Below the pieces are notes generated by a model. The model saw only the letters and a list, made by a program, of their open reading frames with translations. It did not search any database and was not told the DNA's origin. A DNA stretch of 64,000 bases from an uncultured bacterium. Lineage in GTDB: Bacteria > Actinomycetota > Coriobacteriia > Coriobacteriales > Coriobacteriaceae. Positions 43,519 to 52,111 of the stretch are shown in pieces. The stretch spans positions 1 to 64,000 of the forward strand of contig CAJMPY010000007.1 in the NCBI GenBank assembly GCA_905215385.1, given 5' to 3'. How positions within the stretch are numbered: position 1 is the first letter of the stretch; each line of letters opens with the position of its first letter. The translations under genes and the position numbers were made by a program.

Positions 43519-44967
43519 TTAATCCAGGCCCTCGGCACCGTTGGACTTGATGATCTTCTGGTAGGCGTAGAAGCTGTATTTGCGGCGTCGCTCGTAGGTA
43601 CCGGTGCCGTCGTCGTACTTATCGACGTGGATAAAGCCGTAGCGCTTGCGCATCTCGCCCGTGCCGGCGGAAACCAGGTCGATGGGGCCCCACCAGGTGT
43701 AGGCGATCAGGTCGACGCCGTCGGCAATGGCCTCGCCCATGGCCTTGACGTGGCTCTGCAAGTAGGCGATGCGATACGGGTCATGGATGGAGCCGTCCTC
43801 CTCGACCTCGTCGTAGGCGCCCATGCCGTTCTCGACCACCATCAGCGGAATCTCGTAGCGGGCGTAAATCTCGTTGAGGGCGATGCGCAGGCCCAGCGGA
43901 TCGATCTGCCAGCCCCAATCGGTGGACTCCAGATAGGGGTTCTTGCCGCCAAAGGTCATGTTGCCCTCGGTCATCTCGTGATCCTTGTGGGTGCCCACGG
44001 TGCCGGACATGTAGTAGCTAAAGGTGTAGAAATCGACCTTGCCGTCGGCGATATCCTGCAGGTCGCCGTCCTCCATCACGAGCTCGACATCGTTTTCGGC
44101 CCAGAAGCGCTTGGCATAGAACGGATACTTGCCGCGCACCTGCACGTCGGAGCAGTACCAGTTCATGGTATTCATCTCCTGCTGCGTGGCGAACACGTCG
44201 GCCGGATCGCACGTGGCGGCATAGGAGAGGATGAAGCAGTCCATGTTGCCCATCTTAAACTGCGGATAGTGCTCGTGGGCATAGCGCACGACGCGGCCGC
44301 TGGCGACAAACTGGTGATGCAGGGCCTGCATACGGGCCTGCGGCGTGGTGTGGACCGCCGAAGCCGGGCCCTCAAAGCCCTGGATCATGCTGGTCCCAAA
44401 GAGGTTACCCATGTCCTGGGTGCCGCAGTTGATCTCGTTGAAGGTGAGCCAGAACTTGACCTTGTCCTGATAGCGGTCGAAGACGGTCTGGCAGTACTTC
44501 TCAAAGAAGCCGATGAGCTCGCGGCTCGCCCAGCCATTGTATTTCTCGACCAGGTGATAGGGCATCTCGTAGTGCGACAGGGTCACGAGCGGCTCAATAT
44601 TGTGAGCGCGCAGGCAGTCGAAGACGCGGTCGTAGAAGGCGAGACCTGCCTCGTTGGGCTCGGCGTCGTCACCGTTGGGGAAGATGCGGCTCCAAGAGAT
44701 GGACATGCGGAACATGTTGAAGCCCATCTCGGCGAACAGCGCGATGTCCTCCTCGTAGTGATGGTAGAAATCGATGCCGTCATGGTTGGGGTAGAAGCGG
44801 TTAGGGTCGATGTCGATCGTAATCTGGCGCGGCTCCTTGTAGCTGCCACCCAAGAAGTGGTCGTCGACCGACGGACCGCGGCCGTCCACGTTCCAAGCGC
44901 CCTCAAACTGATTGGCGGCCGTGGCGCCGCCCCAATAGAAACCCTCGGGGAACTTGATGTTTGCCAT
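43519..44967 (-). CDS. 6-phospho-beta-glucosidase (GH1)
   Basis: This 482-residue cytoplasmic GH1 enzyme hydrolyses phosphorylated beta-glucosides such as cellobiose-6-P. The N terminus FPEGFYWGGATAANQFEGAW is typical. The acid/base Glu is in FWLTFNEIN and the nucleophile Glu in MVVENGMGA. The phospho-binding signature IDLVSAGTGEMRKRYGFI with the following RRRKYS supports a 6-phospho substrate rather than a free glucoside. The ATG at 44967 has AAAGGAG 6 nt upstream. It is divergent in function from the AraC regulator next to it on the same strand and is followed by the PTS IIA gene. Confidence 0.95.
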   Translation of the reverse strand: MANIKFPEGFYWGGATAANQFEGAWNVDGRGPSVDDHFLGGSYKEPRQITIDIDPNRFYPNHDGIDFYHHYEEDIALFAEMGFNMFRMSISWSRIFPNGDDAEPNEAGLAFYDRVFDCLRAHNIEPLVTLSHYEMPYHLVEKYNGWASRELIGFFEKYCQTVFDRYQDKVKFWLTFNEINCGTQDMGNLFGTSMIQGFEGPASAVHTTPQARMQALHHQFVASGRVVRYAHEHYPQFKMGNMDCFILSYAATCDPADVFATQQEMNTMNWYCSDVQVRGKYPFYAKRFWAENDVELVMEDGDLQDIADGKVDFYTFSYYMSGTVGTHKDHEMTEGNMTFGGKNPYLESTDWGWQIDPLGLRIALNEIYARYEIPLMVVENGMGAYDEVEEDGSIHDPYRIAYLQSHVKAMGEAIADGVDLIAYTWWGPIDLVSAGTGEMRKRYGFIHVDKYDDGTGTYERRRKYSFYAYQKIIKSNGAEGLD

Positions 44968-45134
44968 GAGCATCTCCTTTGCATTGCGGGTCGATAGGCC
45001 GAGTATCGCCCACGCACGCGACAGGCAGGGGCAGGGGTGCCAAACCCGACACTTCTTTTCGCAGACGCGCGCTGCAACAGCGCTGCAGCTGAAACTTTTT
45101 GACACCGAAGGAGCGAAGACGATCCGCCCCGCGC

Positions 45135-46127
45135 TTACCGGCGGTATGCCGCGGGGGTGCAGCCATACTTGTCGTGAAACTTACGGTAGAAGAAGCTCAT
45201 GTTTTCATAGCCCACCGCATGCGCAGCCGCCCCGGCCGTGGCGCCACCGCGCAGAAGCTCGGCCGCACGCACCAGGCGTCGCTCCTGCACAAGCTGCCTA
45301 AAGGTCTTGCCCACATGCCGCTTGAGGAGCGCCGTCGCATAATTAGGGCTCAAGCCAAACTCCGCCGCCATCCCCTCGAGGGAGCATGCAGCGAATTCGC
45401 GATCGATATAGCCGAGCATTCCCGTCACCAGGGCAGTGGGCCCCGCCGCGCCGTCCGCCGCGCCGCGCACCAGCTTGCGCTCGTAGCAATCCATGAGCTC
45501 GGCCAAAAACAGCTGAAACAGACGCAAGACGATCTCGGGACCGTTGGGGCTCGGGTCGTACAGCTCGCAGAGCATCTCCTGCATGTAGCGCCGAATCCGA
45601 CGGCTCTCGCCGCAATGAAAACGGACATGGCCCCGATGGTCCGTCTCGCTGTTGAGCGCGTTGAACAAAAACCGCGAGACCGCGCTCTCGCGCGAGAGGC
45701 TCGACTCGAGACTCCGGCGCAAAAAAGAGCGTGAAACGGTCATGCTCAGCATGATGTCGTCCTCACCAAGCGCCGCCACGGCATGCGGGCAGAGGGCGTC
45801 GAGCAAAAGCACCTCGTTGCGGCCCAGCTCGAGCCTCTCCCCCGCCACCGTCTGCGGGCAGCGTCCGCGATACACATAGCTCAGCTCCACGTAATCATGC
45901 ACGTGCTCGGGAACTGCATTAAAGCGCGAGTTTTTCCTTATCGTCAGGCCACGCGGCATGCCGGGCTGGGCATAGGCAAACCCTGGCTGGCCAATCTTGC
46001 GCACTGGGCATCCGTCGATTTCGACATGCTCGGTCATAATCGACCAATCAAATGCCATGCCGTCTTTATAAGCGATCTCACTGGCGCTCAGTTCGTTGAG
46101 CCTACGCTCGAGCTCGTCGATCTCCAT
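45135..46127 (-). CDS. AraC family transcriptional regulator
   Basis: This 330-residue regulator has an N-terminal cupin-like sensor domain (HVHDYVELSYVYRGRCPQTV, then LLLDALCPHAVAAL) and a C-terminal double HTH (about 235-330): SLEGMAAEFGLSPNYATALLKRHVGKTF and GYENMSFFYRKFHDKYGCTPAAYR, cut here into recognised parts. Sugar or glycoside sensing is likely from the layout. It is divergent from the GH106-like gene with 114 bp between them, and upstream of the phospho-beta-glucosidase on its own strand. It could activate either. The ATG at 46127 is the only good start. Confidence 0.92.
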   Translation of the reverse strand: MEIDELERRLNELSASEIAYKDGMAFDWSIMTEHVEIDGCPVRKIGQPGFAYAQPGMPRGLTIRKNSRFNAVPEHVHDYVELSYVYRGRCPQTVAGERLELGRNEVLLLDALCPHAVAALGEDDIMLSMTVSRSFLRRSLESSLSRESAVSRFLFNALNSETDHRGHVRFHCGESRRIRRYMQEMLCELYDPSPNGPEIVLRLFQLFLAELMDCYERKLVRGAADGAAGPTALVTGMLGYIDREFAACSLEGMAAEFGLSPNYATALLKRHVGKTFRQLVQERRLVRAAELLRGGATAGAAAHAVGYENMSFFYRKFHDKYGCTPAAYRR

Positions 46128-46241
46128 GGCTTGCCAATCGTTGATTTGGTCATAGTTCGTCGTGATTCAGATATTAGCAGAACGCGCCGACGCGTCCATA
46201 ATCTGTGCTATGCAGCAGATCGATCGAGCCAAGGAGGATCC

Positions 46242-48833
46242 ATGACCGCGTACTATCAGCAGGTGCTCGAGGGCACATACGACAACCACGTGCTTCCGTT
46301 TTTGTGGATGAAGGGCGAGAGCCATAAGACCATTGCCGAGTATCTGGAAAAGATCGCCGGCGCCGACATCCACGAGGTCTGTCTCGAAAGCCGCCCACAC
46401 CCCGATTTTTGCGGCGAGGGCTGGTGGCGCGACTTGCGCTTTGTCATTGACGAGTGCAGGCAGCTGGGCCTTAAGCTCTGGATCTTGGACGACGCGCACT
46501 TCCCCACGGGCTTTGCCAACGGCGCCGTCAAGGAGGCCGTGCCCGAGCTCCGCAAGATCGTGCTCACGCACCGCACGTTCGACATCGTGGGCCCCACGTC
46601 CGCCGCGAGCATCGCGCTCGCCAACATGCTCGACAAAACGGAGCGCTTCTACGGCGTGACATTTATGCAGGACGGCAGCCCCGTCGACGTCGCTTACCGA
46701 GTAATCGACGATGCAGACGGCAACCCCAGCCGCCTGGTCTTCGATGCACCTGCGGGCCTCACGCAGGCATGCGTGATGTTCACGAGCGGCAAGACCTCCT
46801 ACAACGAGGACTACATCAATATGGTCGACCGCGCCTCGGTGGCGCAGCTCATCGATGCTGTCTACGAGCAGCATTTTGAGCATCTGGGCGATGAGTTTGG
46901 CAAGACGATCCTGGGCTTTTTCTCCGATGAGCCCGGATTTGCCAACGAGAAGGGCACCACGGGCCCCGATGGCATCTCGGACACGCTCATCGGCAAGGCC
47001 ACCGCGCCCCTACCCTGGTCGGCCGAGCTTGAGCGTCGCCTACGCGCGGCACTGGGCGAGCGCTACCTGGCCGAGCTCCCGCACCTGTGGGACCGCGAGC
47101 CGGCCGGCGCGCACGTACGCCACGTCTATATGGACATCGCGAGCACCCTCTATAAGGAGTGCTTCTGCGACCAGCTCGGAGACTGGTGCCGCGCGCGCGG
47201 CGTGCAGTACATCGGCCACGTTATCGAGGACAAGGACTGCCACGCGCGCCTGGGCGTGGGCGCCGGGCACTACTTCCGCGCCGTGGGCGGTCAGGACATG
47301 GCGGGCGTCGACATCGTGATCAACCAGCTGGTACCCGGCATGGACCGCGGCCTTCACAGCTACGGACGCGGCGTGTGGGACCTCGAGTTCTATAACTACG
47401 TGCTGCCCAAGCTGGGCTCCTCGGCAGCACACCTCGATCCCAAAAAGCAGGGGCGCTGCATAGCCGAGGTCTTTGGCGCATTTGGATGGCACGAAGGCCT
47501 ACGCGAGATGAGGTGGATCGCCGATCATTTTTTGGTGCGCGGCGTCAATTGGTTTGTGCCGCATGCCTTTAGCATGGCCGCCTTCCCCGACTGGGACTGC
47601 CCGCCGCATTTCTATGCGCATAGCCAAAACCCCCAGTTTGCACACTTTGGGCAGCTCATGAGCTACATGAACCGTACGGCGAGCCTGCTGAGCGGCGGGC
47701 GCGCAACGACCCCGGTGGCGCTTCTCTACCATGCGGACGCCGAGTGGGCAGGCGAGGCGAACTTTATGCAGCATGCCGCCTCCGAGCTTATGCGCGCGCA
47801 GGTCGACTTTGACATCGTGCCGGCAGAGGCATTTGAGGACGCAGGGCGCTATGCCGTTGAAATTGCCGCAGACGGTAGCGGCTTTGGCGTGAACGGCCAG
47901 GCATACCGCTGCCTGGTGATGCCCGGAGCCGAGTTTGTCGGCGGAGCCGTGCTCGACTTTGCCGCGCGCGCCGCAGCCGCAGGTGTTGCCGTGTACGCGC
48001 TGGATGAGTTGCCGAGCAAGCGCTACGACGGTGATATTGCAGCCCGCGAGGGCTTTGCCTCCGTGGATGCAGCCGCGGTCGCCGGCATCAAGCTCCTGGC
48101 AACCGCCGAGCTCGCAGGCACGCTTGCCGACGCCGGTATGCAGACCGTGGTTTGTGCCGAGCCCCAGCCCTGGCTGCGCGCACTGCGCTACGAGCGGGCG
48201 GGCGAGACCTATCTAATGCTCGTCAACGAGCATCCCAAGCAGGGTATCTCCACTCAGATTGCGCTTGCCGACGGCACACCCGTTGCAGGCGCGCGCCTCG
48301 ACCTGCTCAACGGCACCGATCCCGCCGCCTTTGACGGCACGCTCGAGCTGGCTCCCTACGAGAGCTGCATCGTGGTCCTTGGGGCTACAGGTTCCGCCGG
48401 CGCGGCAACTGCTGGAGACGAAGCCACATGCGTCGACGGGCCCTGGGCGGTTGCCTTCTCTGCCCCTGGCACCGATGCCTTTGGCGAGTCTGTTGAGCTT
48501 GCAGACCTGCACGACCTTTCCTCGGCCGAGTTCCCCGGCAAGGCCGGCACATTCCGCTACCGGGCCTCCTTTGTCCTGGGCGAAGCGGCCACCCGCACCG
48601 TCATCGACCTTGGCGAGGTCTTTGAGACCGCAGCCGTCACCCTCGACGGCAAATCCCTCGGCACCCGCATCTGCCCGCCTTACCGCTTTGAGGCCGCCGC
48701 ACTTTTAGCCGGCGAGCACGCGCTTACGATCGATATCATCAACACCCTCGACCACGCCGTCCCCGACATGTTCGGCATGACCGAGCCCTCCGATCCCAGC
48801 GGCCTCTTGGGGCCCGTACGCGTGCTCGGGTAA
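46242..48833 (+). CDS. Large glycoside hydrolase, GH106-like
   Basis: This 863-residue protein has no signal peptide, so it acts in the cytoplasm. The N-terminal (beta/alpha) region contains FLWMKGESHKTIAEYLEKI, KLWILDDAHFPTGFANG and ILGFFSDEPGF, reminiscent of GH106 alpha-L-rhamnosidases and related uncharacterised hydrolases. A middle amidotransferase-like segment (PVALLYHADAEWAGEANF) and a C-terminal beta-sandwich with a galactose-binding-like ending (VTLDGKSLGTRICPPYRFE) follow. Candidate acids are the Glu/Asp in SDEPGF and HVIEDKDCH. Rhamnosidase activity is only one possibility. The ATG at 46242 has AAGGAGG 5 nt upstream. A divergent AraC gene and a downstream RpiR gene suggest sugar-controlled expression. 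Confidence 0.75.
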   Translation: MTAYYQQVLEGTYDNHVLPFLWMKGESHKTIAEYLEKIAGADIHEVCLESRPHPDFCGEGWWRDLRFVIDECRQLGLKLWILDDAHFPTGFANGAVKEAVPELRKIVLTHRTFDIVGPTSAASIALANMLDKTERFYGVTFMQDGSPVDVAYRVIDDADGNPSRLVFDAPAGLTQACVMFTSGKTSYNEDYINMVDRASVAQLIDAVYEQHFEHLGDEFGKTILGFFSDEPGFANEKGTTGPDGISDTLIGKATAPLPWSAELERRLRAALGERYLAELPHLWDREPAGAHVRHVYMDIASTLYKECFCDQLGDWCRARGVQYIGHVIEDKDCHARLGVGAGHYFRAVGGQDMAGVDIVINQLVPGMDRGLHSYGRGVWDLEFYNYVLPKLGSSAAHLDPKKQGRCIAEVFGAFGWHEGLREMRWIADHFLVRGVNWFVPHAFSMAAFPDWDCPPHFYAHSQNPQFAHFGQLMSYMNRTASLLSGGRATTPVALLYHADAEWAGEANFMQHAASELMRAQVDFDIVPAEAFEDAGRYAVEIAADGSGFGVNGQAYRCLVMPGAEFVGGAVLDFAARAAAAGVAVYALDELPSKRYDGDIAAREGFASVDAAAVAGIKLLATAELAGTLADAGMQTVVCAEPQPWLRALRYERAGETYLMLVNEHPKQGISTQIALADGTPVAGARLDLLNGTDPAAFDGTLELAPYESCIVVLGATGSAGAATAGDEATCVDGPWAVAFSAPGTDAFGESVELADLHDLSSAEFPGKAGTFRYRASFVLGEAATRTVIDLGEVFETAAVTLDGKSLGTRICPPYRFEAAALLAGEHALTIDIINTLDHAVPDMFGMTEPSDPSGLLGPVRVLG

Positions 48834-48861
48834 CGCCCCGGGCGCAAACGGCCCAACAAGG

Positions 48862-48919
48862 ACAGCGCCCCTATGTTGAGCCCGCACAGCGTCGAGCGGT
48901 CCGTCGTTCATAGATCGGC
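48862..48919. repeat. Partial nested-stem element, copy 4
   Basis: Only one side of the element remains: box CGCACAGCGTCG followed by a hairpin GGTCCGTCG/CGGCGGACC. In copy 2 the same order reads CGCGCAGCGTCG then GGTCCGCCGTTC. It lies downstream of the GH106-like gene. Confidence 0.5.
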
Positions 48920-48999
48920 GGACCAAAACTCCCAGCCAAGCCGAACGTTTTATTTATCGCTATGATTGGTTTATCGCGACGCAAACGCATAGGAGCCAT

Positions 49000-49854
49000 A
49001 TGGATATCAGGCGGAAGATCACGCAGGGCAAAAGCCTCACCCCCACCGAGCAACAACTTGGGCGAACGGCCCTCGCCATGGGTGAGGATGTGCGCGGGCT
49101 TTCCATTAAGGAATTTGCCGCGTGCGCCAACGTTTCGGTCGCGAGCGTGCACCGCTTTTGCAAAAAGCTCGGCCTCAAGGGATTCAAAGACCTCAAGGTC
49201 GAGCTCATCCGCCAGGCGACCGAGGCGGGCAACCGGCGCGACGTGGACATCAACTTTCCCTTCGATGCCACCTCCACCCCTGCGCAGGTGATGGAGCGCA
49301 TGGAGGGGCTCTACCAGACCACCTTGGCCGAAACGCAGGAGCTGCTCGACCCTGCACAGCTCGACCACGCCGCCAAGCTCATCATGCGCGCCGGCACCGT
49401 GGACATCTACACGGGCTCGCATAACCTGTATCCAGCGGGAATGTTCCGCGATCGCTTGCTTTCCGCCGGCAAAAGCGCGACGTGCCACGACAGCGTCGAG
49501 GCGCAGGTGCGCACGGCGCTCGCCTCGGGTCCCGACCATGTGGCAATCATCATCTCCTACAGCGGCCTTGCCCCCAACCTCAAGGAGATCTTGCCGATCC
49601 TTAGCAGTCGACATGTCCCGGTCATCGTCATCGGCACGCCGTACTGTGCCCGCATTCACCCCGGCTTTGCCGCCTATCTCACGGTAAGCGACCACGAGAG
49701 CATGACGCACCGCATCACGCAATTCGCCAGCCATATCGCCGTGCAATACGTACTCGATTCGCTCTATAGCAGCTACTTTGCCAAAGATTACGCCCGCTGC
49801 TCCGAGTTCTTAGAGCGCTCGTTCCCCTACACCCGCCTGCCCGGACTCAAGTAG
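49000..49854 (+). CDS. MurR/RpiR family transcriptional regulator
   Basis: This 284-residue regulator has an N-terminal RpiR HTH (about 1-75: SIKEFAACANVSVASVHRFC followed by KLGLKGFKDLKVEL) and a C-terminal SIS domain that binds phosphosugars (GTVDIYTGSHNLYPAGMFRD, then VAIIISYSGLAPNLKEILPI). It likely senses a sugar phosphate released by the neighbouring glycosidases. AGGAG is 4 nt before the ATG. It lies 166 bp after the GH106-like gene on the same strand. No transporter is directly adjacent. Confidence 0.92.
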   Translation: MDIRRKITQGKSLTPTEQQLGRTALAMGEDVRGLSIKEFAACANVSVASVHRFCKKLGLKGFKDLKVELIRQATEAGNRRDVDINFPFDATSTPAQVMERMEGLYQTTLAETQELLDPAQLDHAAKLIMRAGTVDIYTGSHNLYPAGMFRDRLLSAGKSATCHDSVEAQVRTALASGPDHVAIIISYSGLAPNLKEILPILSSRHVPVIVIGTPYCARIHPGFAAYLTVSDHESMTHRITQFASHIAVQYVLDSLYSSYFAKDYARCSEFLERSFPYTRLPGLK

Positions 49855-49887
49855 CGACGAGCGTGGATTTTTGGACACTCAGATAAC

Positions 49888-49951
49888 GAGCGTGGATAAT
49901 CTCCCACTTTGAGCCTGCATGCGGCCCAAAAACGGGAGATTATCCACGCTC
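49888..49951. repeat. GATAATCTCCC palindrome, copy 2
   Basis: Arms GAGCGTGGATAATCTCCC (49888-49905) and GGGAGATTATCCACGCTC (49934-49951) are perfectly complementary. Compared with the copy at 20431-20490, both arms changed together (A to C on one side, T to G on the other). Confidence 0.8.
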
Positions 49952-49997
49952 ATTTTGGGTCCCCCGGGAACGCATGAGGAGGGCGGATAGACAGCCG

Positions 49998-50618
49998 TTA
50001 TTTGCGAGGCGTCAGCGACGTAAAGAGTCCGTGTTGGTTGCAGTAAAGATATATCCTGCCGCGCCCGGTAATATGGAAGCGCGGCTGCACCGATTGCTCT
50101 GGATAGAGCTTCTTAAAGCAGATGCCGTCCATAGTCGCATATGCCACAAAGCTAATGTAGTGATCCTTGGTCATTGGATGATCGAGCGTGACGTACCAAT
50201 CGTCCTCGATGCGCTCGATGGAAAAGGCGTGGTCCGCGTCCGGCTCTTCGGCCTCCTGGGGAAACATCGTGGAGCCACAGCAGCTAAAGCTGCCTTCTCC
50301 GAGCGCGTGCACAACGTTTCCGCAGATAGGGCAAACGTAAAAGACGCCTTTGAGCATATTGCCTGCACGGTTGGCGTTGGCCCGAATGTCACCAGCCAAA
50401 AGCTCAGCCACGCTTATGCCGAGTCTCTGGGCCAAAGGCTCAACGAGGGAAATGTCGGGAAGGCCGCGGCCGGATTCCCACTTGCTGACGGCTTTATCGG
50501 TCACGCCAAGGCTTTCCGCCAGGGCGCGCTGGGTGAGGCCGCGCTCTTCGCGCAGCTGCTTGATGGCATGCGCTGCCAAAAAAGTATGGGAGGCATTGGT
50601 TTGCCGTGTCTGGTTCAT
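49998..50618 (-). CDS. XRE regulator fused to a desulfoferrodoxin-like domain
   Basis: This 206-residue protein begins with an XRE HTH (about 15-70: LREERGLTQRALAESLGVTD, then AVSKWESGRGLPDISLVEPL). The rest matches desulfoferrodoxin: a desulforedoxin-type FeS4 segment (VCPICGNVV with later CCGSTM) and a superoxide-reductase domain with HAFSIERI, HPMTKDHYISF and the C-terminal YCNQHGLF. All four His and the Cys of the SOR iron site can be found, but the Glu-Lys pair before the first His is replaced by Asp-Ala-Asp. It may sense superoxide or redox state. The ATG at 50618 is used; an upstream start exists 19 codons earlier. Confidence 0.82.
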   Translation of the reverse strand: MNQTRQTNASHTFLAAHAIKQLREERGLTQRALAESLGVTDKAVSKWESGRGLPDISLVEPLAQRLGISVAELLAGDIRANANRAGNMLKGVFYVCPICGNVVHALGEGSFSCCGSTMFPQEAEEPDADHAFSIERIEDDWYVTLDHPMTKDHYISFVAYATMDGICFKKLYPEQSVQPRFHITGRGRIYLYCNQHGLFTSLTPRK

Positions 50619-50754
50619 GGGCTGTCCAATCAAATTGAAGAAATGGAGTGAACCGGTTCGACAGTCAGTATCCATTTGAAGGCCAGGCTCGACAACCTAC
50701 GCTGCGTAGACATGCGCCAATCGAACGAGCGCGGTTTTTTGGACACTCATCCTG

Positions 50755-50787
50755 AGTAGTCATTTAAGAACGTCCCCAATGACTACT
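50755..50787. repeat. AGTAGTCATT hairpin
   Basis: Arms AGTAGTCATT (50755-50764) and AATGACTACT (50778-50787) enclose TAAGAACGTCCCC, the loop seen in related repeats at 3984-4039, 20500-20534 and 60435-60462. A further partial repeat follows to 50810. Confidence 0.7.
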
Positions 50788-50849
50788 CATTTATGTCTGT
50801 CCCCAATGACTGGGCAACGGCAGCGAGAGCCCCGATGTTTTGGCAACGA

Positions 50850-50992
50850 CAGCGAGCGACGTCCAGGACGAACAAGTTGGCATGAAAAAGGCAAGGCATA
50901 GACCTTTTGGTCATGCCTTGCCTTTTGAATGACAAATTGTCGTCCTGGGCGGCGCGCAGCGTCGGCCGGTCCGCCGTTCGGTAGAACGGCGG
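50850..50992. repeat. Nested-stem intergenic element, copy 2
   Basis: In plus order: box CAGCGAGCG (50850-50858), left outer arm GTCCAGGACG, inner hairpin AAGGCAAGGCAT/ATGCCTTGCCTT (50888-50899, 50913-50924) around AGACCTTTTGGTC, right outer arm CGTCCTGGGC (50941-50950), box CGCGCAGCGTC (50953-50963), and terminal hairpin CCGCCGTTC/GAACGGCGG (50971-50992). It abuts the pyrE stop codon on the minus strand. Relative to copy 1 both the inner and outer stems have compensatory changes. With the hairpins at 50755-50787 it fills the 377-bp gap between the XRE gene and pyrE. Confidence 0.7.
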
Positions 50993-50995
50993 AAC

Positions 50996-51676
50996 CTACT
51001 TGACGCCGTACTGCTCGTAGTAGGCGTCGATAGCGGTCTTGAGCTCGTCGTCGATGACGACTTTGCCGTCGATCTCGTGGTTGTAGAGGGTCTCGACGAC
51101 CTCGGCCATGGAGACGATGCTCGCGACGGGGAAACCGTACTTGGCCTCGATCTCCTTCTGCGCGGTGGTCACGCCACCCTTGCCGACCTCCATGCGGTTG
51201 AGGGACACGATGAGGCCCTTGATCTCGACATCGGCAGCAGCCTTGACCTTGGGATAAGTCTCGTCGATGGACTTACCGCTGGTAGTGACGTCCTCGACCA
51301 TGACCACGCGGTCGCCGTCCTGGGGCTCGTAGCCCAGCAGGTTGCCCTTGTCGGCGCCGTGGTCCTTGGCCTCCTTGCGATCGCAGCAGTACTTGACCTC
51401 CTTGCCGTACAGCTCGTGGTAGGCAATTGCGGTCACGACGGCCAGCGGAATGCCCTTGTAGGCCGGTCCAAACAGCACGTCAAAGTCGTCGCCAAAGTTA
51501 TCGTGGATGGCCTGGGCGTAATACTCGCCCAGCTTCTTGAGCTGATAGCCCGTCACATAGGCGCCGGCGTTCATAAAGAACGGGGACTGACGGCCGCTCT
51601 TGAGCGTAAAGCTGCCGAATTTAAGAACGTCGGACTCAACCATGAACTTGATGAACTCTTGCTTGTAAGCCTCCAT
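50996..51676 (-). CDS. pyrE: Orotate phosphoribosyltransferase
   Basis: PyrE converts orotate and PRPP to orotidine 5'-phosphate in pyrimidine synthesis. The 226-residue protein has the family features: LKFGSFTLKSGRQSPFFMN, LFGPAYKGIPLAVVTAIAY, the flexible-loop KYCCDRKEAKDHG, and the PRPP-binding motif VVMVEDVTTSGKSIDET. It is slightly longer than the E. coli protein (213). GAGAGGAG precedes the ATG at 51676. It is monocistronic here, without pyrF or pyrD beside it. The nested-stem element begins right after the stop codon. Confidence 0.97.
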   Translation of the reverse strand: MEAYKQEFIKFMVESDVLKFGSFTLKSGRQSPFFMNAGAYVTGYQLKKLGEYYAQAIHDNFGDDFDVLFGPAYKGIPLAVVTAIAYHELYGKEVKYCCDRKEAKDHGADKGNLLGYEPQDGDRVVMVEDVTTSGKSIDETYPKVKAAADVEIKGLIVSLNRMEVGKGGVTTAQKEIEAKYGFPVASIVSMAEVVETLYNHEIDGKVVIDDELKTAIDAYYEQYGVK

Positions 51677-51805
51677 GCGGGCTCCTCTCGTAATCGCGTA
51701 CGTGCCTTCCAGTTTAGCGCAGGCAGGGCGCGTTGCGGGCGCGCTTTGGAGCCTCAGCATTCTGTAAAGGCTTTGTCAGGGGCAATGGTTTTCCAAACAT
51801 TGGGG

Positions 51806-51834
51806 TTGACACGGCAAACCCCCTCATCAAGAAT
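51806..51834 (+). promoter_or_regulatory. Possible promoter of the leader ORF and mgtA
   Basis: A -35 TTGACA (51806-51811) is followed 17 bp later by AAGAAT (51829-51834), a weak -10. GGGGTT and AACCCC flank the -35 as an imperfect dyad. Confidence 0.45.
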
Positions 51835-51900
51835 ACGGGCGGATTGTAACGGGTACGAGATACCCAAAGCGCGCCGCGCCCGGCCTTAAGGAGGTGTGCC

Positions 51901-51972
51901 ATGGAAGGCAGTCATAGTCGAAAAACCTGCATGTCGCCCTCGGCACGCCGCGAGGATTCCGCGCACGCATAA
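51901..51972 (+). CDS. 23-residue leader ORF upstream of mgtA
   Basis: A strong ribosome site (AAGGAGG, 6 nt) precedes an ATG opening a 23-residue frame, MEGSHSRKTCMSPSARREDS then AHA and TAA. It is hydrophilic, Arg/Ser rich, with no membrane segment. It lies 139 bp upstream of the mgtA start with a stable palindrome (51994-52029) between. The position recalls mgtL, the leader peptide ORF of Salmonella mgtA, although this peptide is not proline rich. Translation could control readthrough into mgtA. Whether it is translated is not known. Confidence 0.5.
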   Translation: MEGSHSRKTCMSPSARREDSAHA

Positions 51973-51993
51973 GCGCCAACAGCCGATCGTCAA

Positions 51994-52029
51994 AACCACC
52001 ACAAAGGTGCCTGTCCCTTTGTGGTGGTT
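51994..52029. repeat. ACCACCACAAAGG palindromic repeat, copy 4
   Basis: Same hairpin family as at 15835. It is in the mgtA leader, between the small ORF and the mgtA start. The 435-bp gap between pyrE and mgtA otherwise holds the possible promoter and leader ORF. Confidence 0.85.
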
Positions 52030-52111
52030 CGAAAGCATGACGTGAGCGACATCTAGGTTTTTTGAAGCACATACGACACGTACGCTAACTCCCTTCAACA
52101 AGGAGGACCCT

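Noticed and set aside
51677..52111. M-box (ykoK) magnesium riboswitch upstream of mgtA
   Set aside because: I could not find the conserved M-box helices; a short ORF and a palindromic repeat occupy the leader instead.
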